64,000 nucleotides of DNA from Paenibacillus rubinfantis (GCF_001486505.1 NZ_LN909065.1:124001-188000), one strand, 5' to 3'; counted from the stretch's first letter, positions 1-7,876 are shown. Notes: generated from the sequence alone by a model not told the origin. Translations and numbers: made by a program.

Positions 1-93
1 AGTCAGGTCCTCCTGCTGAATCATGGTGCCCATGGCGCCATCGAGGATCAATATTCGTTCTTTCATTCTTTCGAGCAGGCTTGGTTTACTCAT
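1..93 (-). CDS. metH: Methionine synthase (cobalamin-dependent), N-terminal fragment
   Basis: Only the first 31 codons are present; the gene runs off the left edge. The peptide begins MSKPSLLERMKERILILDGA and continues MGTMIQ. The run ILDGAMGTMIQ is the start of the homocysteine-binding domain of MetH and related homocysteine methyltransferases. I chose the ATG at 93 because GGGAGGGA lies about seven bases upstream; an in-frame ATG at 99 would be too close to it. MetH methylates homocysteine from methyltetrahydrofolate. A shorter BHMT-like or YitJ-like enzyme cannot be excluded from 31 residues. Confidence 0.75.
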   Translation of the reverse strand, partial: MSKPSLLERMKERILILDGAMGTMIQQEDLT

Positions 94-109
94 GATCATG
101 TCCCTCCCG

Positions 110-126
110 TAAAACGTTACGTTTTA
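110..126. promoter_or_regulatory. 17-bp perfect palindrome ahead of metH
   Basis: TAAAACGT-T-ACGTTTTA is a perfect inverted repeat with a one-base centre. It lies directly upstream of the metH ribosome binding site on the minus strand. The position and symmetry suit a repressor operator. No S-box (SAM) or cobalamin riboswitch was recognised in the about 190 bases between the upstream terminator and metH. Confidence 0.4.
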
Positions 127-284
127 GTTTAACAGAATAAAGCATTGAAGAAAAGAGAGGTTTGCGAATTCGATCCACTGTAACCCTTATCATAAGGAAT
201 TGTTATCCCATCGATCAACTCAGAATTAAAATCCGAACAAACTTTGAAACAATCTTCTAAAAAATTCGGAAATTTCATATAACG

Positions 285-322
285 AAAAAAGCCGCTGCCT
301 CCCCGATCAGGAAGACTGCAGC
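285..322 (-). terminator. Rho-independent terminator of the FixH-like lipoprotein gene
   Basis: On the minus strand a 13-bp imperfect stem (one A-A mismatch, some G-U pairs) is followed by six T. It begins about 25 bases after the stop codon at 347 and separates this gene from metH. Confidence 0.75.
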
Positions 323-346
323 TTAATTTAGGCAGGTTGGCGAGCA

Positions 347-760
347 CTACTCTACCATGAACTGTTTCGACGGCATGGAATGCTGATCGCGCGCAGTCAC
401 ATGGGAAATCACTTCATAGGCCCCGGGTTCTTGAAACGTATGCTCCAGTACATATGTACCGTTTCCGGCCCCCTTGACCTTCACCTGGTTATGTTTCGCG
501 TTATCGTCGGCCGTGTTCCAAAATTCAAACATGACCTCTTTCGCATCGTCCACCCTTTCACCGTGATGGGTCACTGTTGCGGTAAACGTTACTGGTTCTC
601 CGGTTTTGGCAGCAGATGGCGTCACCTCGAGTTCAACTTGAATCGGCTCTAACATCGCATCCGCCTCAGCGGCCGTTGAGCCACCCTTGCTGCATCCGGC
701 GATGACAACCAGCGTCAACATGATCACGGCAATCAACCCCGTCTTCCCGTTCATTCGCAT
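347..760 (-). CDS. FixH/YtkA-like domain lipoprotein
   Basis: A 137-residue exported protein. After MRMNGK comes a hydrophobic signal segment ending in the lipobox VVIAGC, so it should be a membrane-anchored lipoprotein. The rest (about residues 35-137) has the alternating beta pattern of the YtkA/FixH immunoglobulin-like fold, with PSAAKTGEPVTFTATVTHHG near its start. The function of this family is unsettled; links to copper or to cytochrome oxidase assembly have been proposed. The start at 760 is supported by GGAAGGAGGG eight bases upstream; the longer reading frame to 796 has no such site. It is followed by a terminator at 285-322. Confidence 0.7.
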   Translation of the reverse strand: MRMNGKTGLIAVIMLTLVVIAGCSKGGSTAAEADAMLEPIQVELEVTPSAAKTGEPVTFTATVTHHGERVDDAKEVMFEFWNTADDNAKHNQVKVKGAGNGTYVLEHTFQEPGAYEVISHVTARDQHSMPSKQFMVE

Positions 761-826
761 ATCGATTTCCCTCCTTCCGCGCGATATTCGCCTCACATCG
801 TACTAAATACTTATCGAAATACAGCC

Positions 827-1624
827 TTAAGCAAGCTTATCCAAGAGGTCATGCAATTCGGACAAATGTTTGATTTCATAATCCGGTACGATTTCGCCGG
901 TAAGCGATTTGCCATCTCGATTAACCCAAACCGCCGTCATGCCAACACTGAGCGAACCTTTGATATCCGTCGTCAGCTTATCCCCAACCATGATTCCCTC
1001 GCTTGGTTCGATGGCCAACCGTTCCAGCGCATGCCGGAAAATGGATGGATCCGGTTTCCCCTTCCCGAAGCTACCGGAGATGATAATCTCATCAAAATAG
1101 GGCGCCAGCTCCGGCACCCCGTCCAGCTTCTCCTGCTGCAGCGCCGGACAACCGTTCGTCAGGAGCAGCAGCTTCACTTTGCCCTTCAATTCCTTCAGAA
1201 CTTGGAACGTTTCCTCATAAACGTGAGGACGGGTGCGGCGTTCACGTCCAAATTGCTCTGCTAACTCGGCCGCCAGCTCATCGTTTTCGATCCCTAGCGC
1301 GAGCAGTCCACGACGCCAGGATTCCTTGCGATAGATCGGAGCCAGCTGCTCCAATTGGCGAAATTCCGGTTGTTCCCCAGCGGTGAACGTCGCCCATAAC
1401 CCTTCGAACGGATTGATCCCAATCATCTTCGTGAATGGATACGTCTCGTAGGATTCATACAAGCTCCGAGCTTCCCGCCGTACCGCTTCTTCCAACTGTT
1501 CGGGGTTCAAGCTTCCCGTCTTGGCTGCCGCGCTTCCACAAGTCGCCGCAAAAGCTTCTCTTACGCTCCGCTCATCCCAGAGCAGCGTGTCATCCAGGTC
1601 AAAACATACCGCTTTGATCGTCAT
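827..1624 (-). CDS. HAD-superfamily hydrolase (YjjG/HAD-IA type)
   Basis: A 265-residue cytosolic phosphatase-like protein. HAD motif I is at the N-terminus (VCFDLDDTLLWD, nucleophile Asp followed by DxD). Motif II is LLLLTNGCP, and motifs III and IV are seen in GKGKPDPSIF and MVGDKLTTDI. The helical cap between about residues 15 and 130 is of the C1 type. HAD-IA members of this size dephosphorylate small phosphometabolites such as nucleoside monophosphates or sugar phosphates; the substrate cannot be read from the sequence. It sits in a loose minus-strand run with the lipoprotein downstream and the membrane protein upstream. Confidence 0.85.
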   Translation of the reverse strand: MTIKAVCFDLDDTLLWDERSVREAFAATCGSAAAKTGSLNPEQLEEAVRREARSLYESYETYPFTKMIGINPFEGLWATFTAGEQPEFRQLEQLAPIYRKESWRRGLLALGIENDELAAELAEQFGRERRTRPHVYEETFQVLKELKGKVKLLLLTNGCPALQQEKLDGVPELAPYFDEIIISGSFGKGKPDPSIFRHALERLAIEPSEGIMVGDKLTTDIKGSLSVGMTAVWVNRDGKSLTGEIVPDYEIKHLSELHDLLDKLA

Positions 1625-1667
1625 TTGTCCCAGCCCTCTCCGTTCTATGCTTATTTCTGTATAAAGA

Positions 1668-2198
1668 TTATTCCTTCTCGAATTTCACATGATGGGTATT
1701 GGCATACAGCTCCAGCCGCGCTGCCATAGCTTCCGTATCGAAACGGTTGCGCGTGCGGTAAAACACCCATTTCGGTTCCCGGGTTTTGGGTTCAATCACA
1801 ATCTTGTTCCGGCTCACCTTAATCTTGCTGATATTGCCGGCATCCAGCATCCGGTCACGGTTAAATTTCGAGGTGTACAGCCAGCTTTTGTTGATTCGCA
1901 AATAAGGCTTGCGAAGGAAGATGGCCAGTGCCAGCACGATATACAAGAAGATCGTCGCCCAGTACAATACCGAATTCACTTCCGCGGTATTGCCGATAAT
2001 TCCTACACTGCCATACAAAAGTGCCAACAGAAACAAGGCGGAGGGTAAAATAAAGTTGCGCCCTTTAAATACTTCCCCTTCCCCGTTAGCTCCCAGTGAT
2101 GACCGCGAGTTTCGGGTCCCTTGCCCGACGTTTGGTCCTTTGCCTTTCTTACTCATTCTTAATTGATTGCGTTCTACTTTACGGTCAAACGAACCCAT
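1668..2198 (-). CDS. Small membrane protein with two transmembrane helices
   Basis: A 176-residue protein I cannot assign to a characterised family. A basic, Gly/Ser/Asn-rich N-terminus (residues 1-48) precedes two hydrophobic helices at about 49-69 and 77-94. A basic C-terminal soluble part of about 80 residues follows, with a Lys/Ile/Val beta pattern (KIKVSRNKIVIEPK) resembling the PH-like domains of bacterial membrane proteins. The ATG at 2198 has GGGAGGAA upstream. It overlaps no neighbour and follows the DUF896 gene by 12 bases, so both are probably co-transcribed. Confidence 0.6.
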   Translation of the reverse strand: MGSFDRKVERNQLRMSKKGKGPNVGQGTRNSRSSLGANGEGEVFKGRNFILPSALFLLALLYGSVGIIGNTAEVNSVLYWATIFLYIVLALAIFLRKPYLRINKSWLYTSKFNRDRMLDAGNISKIKVSRNKIVIEPKTREPKWVFYRTRNRFDTEAMAARLELYANTHHVKFEKE

Positions 2199-2210
2199 AC
2201 CTGTTCCTCC

Positions 2211-2384
2211 CTATTTATCTACAATCTCGATCGATTCGAGCTGTTGCCGAAAATTTCTGCGAACGTTTTGCAGATACGTTTCCCGAAGCTGGGCTCGTTC
2301 CAATAGCTCGTCCTGTGTTAATCCTTCCTGCTTTGCTTTACGGGCCAGCTCGTTAATCCGCTGAACCAACGCATCGATGTCCAT
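2211..2384 (-). CDS. DUF896 (YnzC-like) small protein
   Basis: A 57-residue protein beginning MDIDALVQRINELARKAKQE, followed by GLTQDELLERAQLRETYL. This matches the pattern of the DUF896/UPF0291 family: a two-helix N-terminal hairpin with INELA.K.K.EGLT.EE...R..LR..Y, and a charged C-terminal tail. Family members are short cytosolic proteins of unknown role; B. subtilis YnzC lies next to yneA and lexA as here, and YneA-YneB-YnzC form an SOS-linked operon there. Here a terminator lies between yneA and this gene, so joint control is not assured. The ribosome binding site is GGGAGGA. Confidence 0.85.
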   Translation of the reverse strand: MDIDALVQRINELARKAKQEGLTQDELLERAQLRETYLQNVRRNFRQQLESIEIVDK

Positions 2385-2458
2385 AAGTTCCTCCCGCTTC
2401 TTTATATACTATGCATCCTATGGTCACACACAGGGCATTAATTCTTACTTTGACATGA

Positions 2459-2514
2459 GAAAAAGAGCTTGTCAAGGCAACGGCAACCCCGTTCATAGCC
2501 TTGAAACAAGCTCC
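2459..2514 (-). terminator. Rho-independent terminator downstream of yneA
   Basis: On the minus strand GAGCTTGTTTCAAGGC pairs with GCCTTGACAAGCTC, with a loop of about 19 bases, and is followed by TTTTTCTC. It starts about 38 bases after the yneA stop codon. Confidence 0.75.
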
Positions 2515-2551
2515 TATTTTCCCTATGAAAATTCATGTCTGACGAACATGA

Positions 2552-2920
2552 TTATTTGCCGGGCAACATCAACGTATCCCCGGCTTGAATCGAGCTGGTT
2601 CTCATCTCGTTGGTTCGCATCAGCTTCTGGATGTAGACTCTCGTATCTTGACCTTGCGGCTTATGGGCCACAGCGATTTCCCACAACGTGTCTCCTGGCA
2701 TCACGACGACATATTCTGCCGGAACAACGGTCTCAGGACCATCGGCGGATGCTGCAAAAGCTTGAACCATCCCGGTGCACGTAATGCTAAGGATGAGTAA
2801 CAACACAGCGATTTTGGACAATCTGCTCTTCAGGAATGCACTCATATGTAATCTTCTCTCCACGGGACGACGAAAAGAAGGTTGTTCGTAGATGCTTTGA
2901 TAAGAACTATACTTCAACAT
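2552..2920 (-). CDS. yneA: Cell division suppressor, LysM protein YneA
   Basis: A 122-residue protein with an N-terminal membrane/signal helix at about residues 37-57 and a C-terminal LysM domain at about 70-120 (YVVVMPGDTLWEIA and IQAGDTLMLP). In B. subtilis YneA is induced in the SOS response and delays septation at the cell wall until DNA is repaired. It is divergent from lexA, exactly as in Bacillus, and shares a SOS-box-rich intergenic region. The N-terminal 25 residues before the charged RRPVERR stretch are longer than usual. An internal ATG (MSAFLKSR, codon 26) with AGAGAAGA upstream is a possible alternative start. Confidence 0.85.
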   Translation of the reverse strand: MLKYSSYQSIYEQPSFRRPVERRLHMSAFLKSRLSKIAVLLLILSITCTGMVQAFAASADGPETVVPAEYVVVMPGDTLWEIAVAHKPQGQDTRVYIQKLMRTNEMRTSSIQAGDTLMLPGK

Positions 2921-2933
2921 TTAACCATCACTC

Positions 2934-3080
2934 CAAACAAGTGTTCTGATTTCTGATATTCAATATAACACGAACATTTGTTTGTTTCAAGCGTTTTTTC
3001 GAACGGTTGTTCCTATTTTTTTGAATTTTGTACTCCTACTATATCTTTTTAGAACTAATGTTTGTACGAACGGAAGTTCT
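2934..3080. promoter_or_regulatory. Five LexA (SOS) boxes between yneA and lexA
   Basis: The Gram-positive SOS box is CGAAC-N4-GTTCG. Five matches with at most two departures are visible: CAAACAAGTGTTCT (2934-2947), CGAACATTTGTTTG (2971-2984), CGAACGGTTGTTCC (3000-3013), AGAACTAATGTTTG (3051-3064) and CGAACGGAAGTTCT (3067-3080). Two lie inside promoter spacers, so LexA binding would block both genes. Confidence 0.85.
2962..2990 (-). promoter_or_regulatory. yneA promoter
   Basis: On the minus strand TTGAAA (2985-2990) and TATATT (2962-2967) are separated by exactly 17 bases. The SOS box at 2971-2984 fills most of the spacer. Confidence 0.7.
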
Positions 3081-3090
3081 GTGTTATAAT
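3062..3090 (+). promoter_or_regulatory. lexA promoter
   Basis: TTGTAC (3062-3067) and TATAAT (3085-3090) are 17 bases apart. The SOS box at 3067-3080 lies in the spacer and the box at 3051-3064 touches the -35 element, which fits autorepression. Confidence 0.75.
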
Positions 3091-3125
3091 TTTTCCAAAC
3101 GTTACTAAATGGGGTTGATCCGTAC

Positions 3126-3752
3126 ATGTCAAAAGTATCGAGCCGACAGCAGGCCATTCTTGAATTTATTCGCAACGAAGTACGCGCCAAGGGATATCCG
3201 CCTTCTGTGCGGGAGATCGGCGAAGCCGTTGGACTTGCGTCCAGCTCCACCGTACACGGCCATCTGGACCGCCTGGAGAAGAAGGGCTTCATCCGCCGCG
3301 ACCCAACGAAGCCGCGTGCCATCGAATTGCTTGGCCAAGAGGACTCGGAGAATTACAATGTGTTTGCACATAGCATTGCCCGCGTTCCCGTTGTTGGGAA
3401 AGTGACCGCAGGCATGCCGATCACGGCGACGGAGAACATTGAAGATTATTTTCCGCTGCCCGAGCACTACGCCGCTGACGGAGATGTTTTCATGCTTTCC
3501 GTGGTTGGCGATAGCATGATCGAAGCCGGTATACATAGTGGGGATTATGTGATCGTCCGCCAACAACAGACGGCCAACAACGGCGAGATTGTGGTGGCCA
3601 TGACAGAGGAAGATGAAGCGACGGTCAAGACGTTTTACAAAGAGAAGGACCATATCCGACTGCAGCCGGAGAATTCGACGATGGAGCCGCTTCGTTTGAA
3701 GCATGTGACCATCCTTGGCAAAGTCATCGGACTGTTCCGCGACTTGCACTAA
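3126..3752 (+). CDS. lexA: SOS repressor LexA
   Basis: A 208-residue repressor-protease. Residues 1-65 form the winged helix DNA-binding domain ([23 protein letters not shown]). The self-cleavage bond is Ala95-Gly96 (VTAGMP). The S24 catalytic dyad is Ser130 in GDSM and Lys168 in EATVKTF. All key residues are intact, so it should be cleaved in response to RecA filaments. The gene is divergent from yneA with SOS boxes in both promoters. The ATG at 3126 has only a weak upstream GGGG, but the start [12 protein letters not shown] is the usual one for the family. Confidence 0.97.
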   Translation: MSKVSSRQQAILEFIRNEVRAKGYPPSVREIGEAVGLASSSTVHGHLDRLEKKGFIRRDPTKPRAIELLGQEDSENYNVFAHSIARVPVVGKVTAGMPITATENIEDYFPLPEHYAADGDVFMLSVVGDSMIEAGIHSGDYVIVRQQQTANNGEIVVAMTEEDEATVKTFYKEKDHIRLQPENSTMEPLRLKHVTILGKVIGLFRDLH

Positions 3753-3788
3753 TTTCGAATCACTCCCTTCATGCGCAGCAACGAACAC

Positions 3789-3840
3789 CAAACAGGACGA
3801 AGCTACGGTTTTACATCGGCTTCGTCCTGTTTGTTTTTTG
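3789..3840 (+). terminator. lexA terminator
   Basis: A 15-bp stem (CAAACAGGACGAAGC with its complement) with a loop of about 15 bases is followed by TTTTTT. It begins 37 bases after the lexA stop. Confidence 0.85.
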
Positions 3841-3861
3841 CTGTCTTGCGCCTCCTTCCGC

Positions 3862-4017
3862 CTATTCCCATTCGAGATCCGAAAAGTTCATCGGATGGTA
3901 CCCGGTTTTTTCGCGGCGGCCGCGTGTGCCCCAACCAAGTCCGGCCCGCTCCGAGATCCACCATTGCTTCAGCCGATACCGACGTCGTTGGTATCTTTTT
4001 AATTCGGTCACGATCAT
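3862..4017 (-). CDS. Possible small basic protein (51 aa)
   Basis: A short open frame of 51 codons with a strong ribosome binding site (AAGGAGG, ten bases before the ATG at 4017). The product begins MIVTELKRYQRRRYRLKQWW and is rich in Arg, Lys and Trp, ending in an acidic tail FSDLEWE. I recognise no family. It fills much of the 340-base gap between the lexA terminator and the cupin gene, and the two convergent terminators nearby isolate it. Coding status is uncertain: length is short and no promoter is clear, but the Shine-Dalgarno is better than chance would usually give. Confidence 0.45.
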   Translation of the reverse strand: MIVTELKRYQRRRYRLKQWWISERAGLGWGTRGRREKTGYHPMNFSDLEWE

Positions 4018-4114
4018 CTTGACTCAGCCTCCTTATTCTTAGATATAAGGTGTCCCAATCCCGGTAAAATCATGGCATTTTTTCGAAATCCAAAAAGTGT
4101 CATTCAAGCCATCA

Positions 4115-4154
4115 CAAAAAAACCAACTGCACCGACAGGAAGCCGGGCAATTGG
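4115..4154 (-). terminator. Terminator of the cupin gene
   Basis: On the minus strand CCAATTGC pairs with GCAGTTGG, with an inner CCG/CGG pair, and is followed by seven T. It begins about 30 bases after the stop codon at 4184. Confidence 0.75.
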
Positions 4155-4183
4155 CTGCTTGATTTCAAAGATATGCGGCGAAC

Positions 4184-4645
4184 CTATCCAAGTTTAATCC
4201 CAATAGCGGCATTGTCCTCAGGAGATCCGAGCCAGAAGCCGTATTGTGCGGCAACGGTCCTGAAATTTTGCAGATCCGCAGGCTCCGGCGGGCCCGGTTT
4301 TACCGACTGGGCAGGGCGGCCGACCTTCTTGAAAAATTCACCCATCCGAACCGTCGAGACTGCGATGACGAAAGTCGATTCGTTGGAACCATTTTTTATG
4401 GAATGCTTGGTGTTGGCTGGGACATCGAAGATTTCACCGGCCCGTATCGAGGTCCAACTCCCATCCGACCAAGCTTCAAGCTCCCCGGAAAGAACATAGA
4501 AGGTTTCTCGATCTTCATGACTATGAAGAGGCACAAAAACACCCGGCCCAAACTCGGCTCGCATCAGGCAGTAGCCTTCATCTTCCATTAATGTCGTTAG
4601 ATGCTGTATACGTGGTCCTCCCAGTACAGCCAAAATGTTCTCCAT
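4184..4645 (-). CDS. Cupin-domain protein
   Basis: A 153-residue cytosolic protein with a single cupin domain. Cupin motif 1 is at about residues 33-56 (FVPLHSHEDRETFYVLSGELE, with the His-His-Glu metal ligand pattern) and motif 2 at about 71-90 (IFDVPANTKHSIKN). Such small cupins bind a metal and act as dioxygenases, isomerases or sensors; the substrate is not evident. It is a single-gene unit with its own terminator, a strong ribosome binding site (AGGAGGAAAGG) and a 13-bp palindrome in its upstream region. Confidence 0.8.
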   Translation of the reverse strand: MENILAVLGGPRIQHLTTLMEDEGYCLMRAEFGPGVFVPLHSHEDRETFYVLSGELEAWSDGSWTSIRAGEIFDVPANTKHSIKNGSNESTFVIAVSTVRMGEFFKKVGRPAQSVKPGPPEPADLQNFRTVAAQYGFWLGSPEDNAAIGIKLG

Positions 4646-4698
4646 GCCCTTTCCTCCTATGAAAATATTTATTTTTTTTACATCGTTACTATAACATG

Positions 4699-4711
4699 TC
4701 TCAAAATGAGA
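4699..4711. promoter_or_regulatory. 13-bp palindrome upstream of the cupin gene
   Basis: TCTCA-AAA-TGAGA is a perfect inverted repeat about 55 bases before the cupin start codon, in an AT-rich stretch. It may be an operator; no regulator is assigned. Confidence 0.3.
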
Positions 4712-4734
4712 ATTAAATATGAGGCAGTTTCCAT

Positions 4735-4765
4735 AAAAAATAACCCCTGATGGATTCAGGGGTTA
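4735..4765 (-). terminator. glnA terminator
   Basis: A 10-11-bp stem (AACCCCTGA with its complement) followed by six T on the minus strand, starting about 12 bases after the glnA stop. Confidence 0.9.
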
Positions 4766-4777
4766 TCACTTATAAAC

Positions 4778-6106
4778 TTAGTACAGCGTCATATATTGAT
4801 CGCGTTCCCATGGATGAACTTGCGTTCTAAAGATATCCCATTCAATCTCTTTGAGCTCGTAGAAATGGGTCAACGCATGATCGCCCAGCGCTTCGCAGAT
4901 AATTTCGCTGCGCAGCAACTCGCCCAGCGCTTCCTTCAGATCGGACGGCAAGCTTGGGATACCCTCCTCAACCCGCTCTTCCTCGGACATCACATAAATG
5001 TTGCGGTCAACCGGTTCGACGAGCGGCAGCTCGTTTTTGATCCCGTCCAGACCGGCTTTCAGCATGACGGCTAATGCCAGGTATGGATTAGCAGCCGGGT
5101 CCGGGTTACGCACTTCAACCCGCGTGCTGAGACCACGAGAAGCCGGGATCCGGATCATCGGGCTGCGGTTACTCGAAGACCATGCCACGTAACAAGGCGC
5201 TTCATACCCTGGTACAAGACGTTTGTAGGAGTTGACTGTCGGGTTCGTAATGGCCGCAAATGCGCGCGCGTGCTTCAGAATCCCTGCCATATAGTGGCGA
5301 GCTTCATCGCTCAGTCCCAATTCATCGGATTCATCATAGAATGCGTTCACGTTGCCTTTAAACAGCGATTGGTGACAGTGCATCCCCGAACCGTTAACGC
5401 CGAACAACGGCTTTGGCATAAACGTTGCATGCAAGCCATGCTGGCGAGCGATCGTTTTGACAACCAATTTAAAGGTTTGGATTTGATCGGCAGCTTTGAT
5501 AGCATCAGCATATTTAAAGTCGATTTCATGTTGACCTGGTGCTACCTCGTGGTGAGAAGCTTCAATTTCAAAGCCCATTTCCTCCAGGGTCAATACGATT
5601 TCGCGACGGCAATTTTCGCCAAGGTCCGTCGGAGCCAAATCAAAGTATCCGCCTTGGTCATTCAGCTCAGTGGTAGGGTTGCCCTTCTCGTCGGTTTTGA
5701 ACAGGAAAAACTCCGGCTCTGGTCCAACGTTCATAGCGGTGTAACCCATTTCCTCAGCTTCCTTAAGTGCACGTTTCAAAATAGCACGTGGATCACCGGC
5801 AAACGGAGTGCCATCAGGCATGTAAATATCGCAAATCAAACGCGCTACACGATCCTCGGTTACCCAAGGGAAAATAACCCAAGTGTCCAGATCCGGGAAA
5901 AGATACATATCGGATTCCTCGATCCGAACATACCCTTCGATAGAAGAACCGTCAAACATCATCTTGTTATCCAGCGCTTTTTCCAATTGGCTGACCGGAA
6001 TTTCCACGTTTTTAATCGTTCCCAGCAAATCTGTGAACTGCAAACGGATAAAACGAACATTCTCTTCCTTGGCGATGCGCAAAATATCTTCTTTGGTGTA
6101 ACTCAC
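4778..6106 (-). CDS. glnA: Glutamine synthetase, type I-alpha
   Basis: A 442-residue enzyme that makes glutamine from glutamate, ammonia and ATP; it forms a dodecamer in the cytosol. The N-terminal beta-Grasp domain ([14 protein letters not shown]) is followed by the catalytic domain with [10 protein letters not shown] (the Arg used for glutamine feedback in Bacillus-type enzymes), GPEPEFFLF, the ATP-binding [10 protein letters not shown], and [24 protein letters not shown]. The length equals that of the Bacillus enzyme. The start is GTG with GGGGAGAGG upstream. It is 23 bases behind glnR and shares its promoter, as in the Bacillus glnRA operon. Feedback-inhibited GlnA normally also controls GlnR activity. 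Confidence 0.98.
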   Translation of the reverse strand: MSYTKEDILRIAKEENVRFIRLQFTDLLGTIKNVEIPVSQLEKALDNKMMFDGSSIEGYVRIEESDMYLFPDLDTWVIFPWVTEDRVARLICDIYMPDGTPFAGDPRAILKRALKEAEEMGYTAMNVGPEPEFFLFKTDEKGNPTTELNDQGGYFDLAPTDLGENCRREIVLTLEEMGFEIEASHHEVAPGQHEIDFKYADAIKAADQIQTFKLVVKTIARQHGLHATFMPKPLFGVNGSGMHCHQSLFKGNVNAFYDESDELGLSDEARHYMAGILKHARAFAAITNPTVNSYKRLVPGYEAPCYVAWSSSNRSPMIRIPASRGLSTRVEVRNPDPAANPYLALAVMLKAGLDGIKNELPLVEPVDRNIYVMSEEERVEEGIPSLPSDLKEALGELLRSEIICEALGDHALTHFYELKEIEWDIFRTQVHPWERDQYMTLY

Positions 6107-6129
6107 CCTAACCTCTCCCCACGTTTAGA

Positions 6130-6540
6130 TTATTTTTTGAAAAATCGGGACAGTTCGCCTTGGATCAAAGAAACTTGCCCCGGCTTGCTCCCTTGCACAA
6201 GCTGCTGCTTCAACATCCGGTAGATTTGGGAATCCGTCATTTCCTTCCGCTTCTCTTCGGTATCTTTCGTGATGACCGTCGCTTCCTGGGATTCCCGGGA
6301 CATCGGATTCATCACTTGCTTGATCCCCGCGATATTTACGCCTTTATCGATGAGACCTTTGATTTCTAGCAACCGCTCGACATCATTCAGGGAGAACATC
6401 CGCTGATTTCCCGAGGTACGAGCGGGTACTATCAATTCATGTTGCTCGTAATATCGTATTTGTCTTGCCGTTAAATCCGTAAGTTTCATGACGATACCAA
6501 TAGGAAACAAGGCCATATTTCTGCGAATTTCCTCACTCAT
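6130..6540 (-). CDS. glnR: MerR-family nitrogen regulator GlnR
   Basis: A 136-residue dimeric repressor of the glnRA operon and other nitrogen genes when glutamine is plentiful. The MerR winged helix is at about residues 13-80 (LTDLTARQIRYYEQHELIVPAR and MFSLNDVERLLEIKGLI). The C-terminal tail after about residue 90 is the autoinhibitory region relieved by glutamine-bound GlnA in Bacillus. The ATG at 6540 is preferred, with GGAAGG nine bases upstream; a TTG at 6549 lies too close to it. Two GlnR boxes lie in its own promoter region, so it is autorepressed. Confidence 0.95.
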   Translation of the reverse strand: MSEEIRRNMALFPIGIVMKLTDLTARQIRYYEQHELIVPARTSGNQRMFSLNDVERLLEIKGLIDKGVNIAGIKQVMNPMSRESQEATVITKDTEEKRKEMTDSQIYRMLKQQLVQGSKPGQVSLIQGELSRFFKK

Positions 6541-6575
6541 CGCTCTCAACCTTCCAGTTAGATTATCATGACCTT

Positions 6576-6627
6576 ATCATATGTTAGTTATCCTAACATG
6601 TCAATAGATATGTTAGGATAACTTACA
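6576..6627 (-). promoter_or_regulatory. glnRA promoter with two GlnR boxes
   Basis: On the minus strand TTGACA (6599-6604) and TATGAT (6576-6581) are 17 bases apart. The whole spacer is a GlnR/TnrA box, TGTTAGTTATCCTAACA at 6582-6598, matching TGTNA-N7-TNACA. A second match, TGTTAGGATAACTTACA, lies at 6611-6627, upstream of the -35 element and overlapping the last codons of ynbB. Confidence 0.9.
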
Positions 6628-7876
6628 ACAAGTTGCGGTCCTTCATCGTCTGAAGTGCGGTGAGGAGGCCAAATTTAACATGAGAATACGTCAACCCGCC
6701 TTGCATATACGCGATATACGGCGCTCGTATCGGGGCATCGGCAGACAACTCCAAGCTCCCGCCTTGAATAAACGTCCCTGCCGCCATAATCACCGGATGT
6801 TCGTAGCCCGGCATGTCCCAAGCCTCGGGTACGACGTGGCCGTCTACGGCCGCAGCCCGTTGAATACCTTGTACAAACGCGATCAGCTGCTCCGGTGCGC
6901 TAAAGGCAATCGCCTGAATGAGATCCGTGCGCGGATCCTGCCAGCCCGGACGGCTTTGAAACCCCGCCCGTTCAAACAAGGCCGCAGCCAAAACGCTGCC
7001 TTTAACGGCCTGTCCCACAATCGTAGGCGCTAAAAACAAGCCTTGATAGATTCCACGGGTTGTCCCTAGCATCGCCCCTACCTCGCCGCCGATGCCCGGT
7101 GCGGTCAAACGGTAGGAAGCTAGCTTCACCAGCTCTTCCCGACCGCAGATATAACCCCCGGTTTCCGCTAAGCCGCCGCCCGGATTCTTGATCAATGAGC
7201 CGGCGATCAAGTCAGCCCCAACCTCCGTTGGTTCCTGTTTCTCGGTAAATTCGCCATAGCAATTGTCCACAAAGACGATCAGGTCCGACTTGATCTCTTT
7301 CACCTGACGAACCATCTCGGCAATTTGGGCTACCGTAAAGGAATCTCTCCAATCGTAACCGCGGGAGCGTTGGATCCCGACGACTTTGGTCCTATCGGTT
7401 ATCTTTGCTCTCACCGCCTCCCAGTCAATCGTTCCGTCGGCCAGCAATGCCGCTTCCTTATACGTGATGCCGAAATCCTGCAGCGATCCACTGCCGTCTC
7501 CCGGGGTACCTATTACCTTATGTAGTGTATCATATGGACGTCCGGTCATGTAGAGCAGTTCGTCCCCGGGCCGCAAGACCCCAAACAACGCCGTGGCGAT
7601 CGTATGCGTACCGGAAGCGAAATGCGGCCGTACCAGCGCGGCTTCCGCGCCGAATACGTCCGCATACACCAGATCCAATACCTCGCGCCCTCGATCATTG
7701 TAGGCATACCCCGTAGATCCTGCAAAATGATAATCGCTGACCTGGTGACGCTGAAAAGCTTCAATCACCTTCCATTGGTTGTGATCGACGATCCGGTCGA
7801 TCTCCCGAAAGCGGCTTTCCGCCTGCGCTTCGGCGGCTTCCAGCCAGTGTACGATTTCCTCCGAAAATACTGCCAT
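6623..7876 (-). CDS. ynbB: PLP-dependent methionine gamma-lyase-family protein YnbB
   Basis: A 417-residue protein of the aluminium-resistance/YnbB family, which has the fold of Cys/Met-metabolism PLP enzymes. Visible marks are the substrate-pocket run RPHFASGTHTI (about 84-94), the Asp in FVDNCYGEF, and the likely PLP-binding Lys in SLIKNPGGG (about residue 240). The biochemical reaction of the family is not established. It lies between hflX and glnR, as in B. subtilis, with 18 bases between the hflX stop and its ATG. GGGAGAG precedes the start. Its 3' end carries a GlnR box. Confidence 0.92.
   Translation of the reverse strand: MAVFSEEIVHWLEAAEAQAESRFREIDRIVDHNQWKVIEAFQRHQVSDYHFAGSTGYAYNDRGREVLDLVYADVFGAEAALVRPHFASGTHTIATALFGVLRPGDELLYMTGRPYDTLHKVIGTPGDGSGSLQDFGITYKEAALLADGTIDWEAVRAKITDRTKVVGIQRSRGYDWRDSFTVAQIAEMVRQVKEIKSDLIVFVDNCYGEFTEKQEPTEVGADLIAGSLIKNPGGGLAETGGYICGREELVKLASYRLTAPGIGGEVGAMLGTTRGIYQGLFLAPTIVGQAVKGSVLAAALFERAGFQSRPGWQDPRTDLIQAIAFSAPEQLIAFVQGIQRAAAVDGHVVPEAWDMPGYEHPVIMAAGTFIQGGSLELSADAPIRAPYIAYMQGGLTYSHVKFGLLTALQTMKDRNLL

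Noticed and set aside
99..346. SAM or cobalamin riboswitch before metH
   Set aside because: Only about 190 bases remain after the upstream terminator, and no conserved core was found; the palindrome is the only clear signal.
5270..6223. A 317-codon open frame on the plus strand opposite glnA
   Set aside because: It is the antisense shadow of glnA, has no ribosome binding site or recognisable domain, and glnA is unmistakable.
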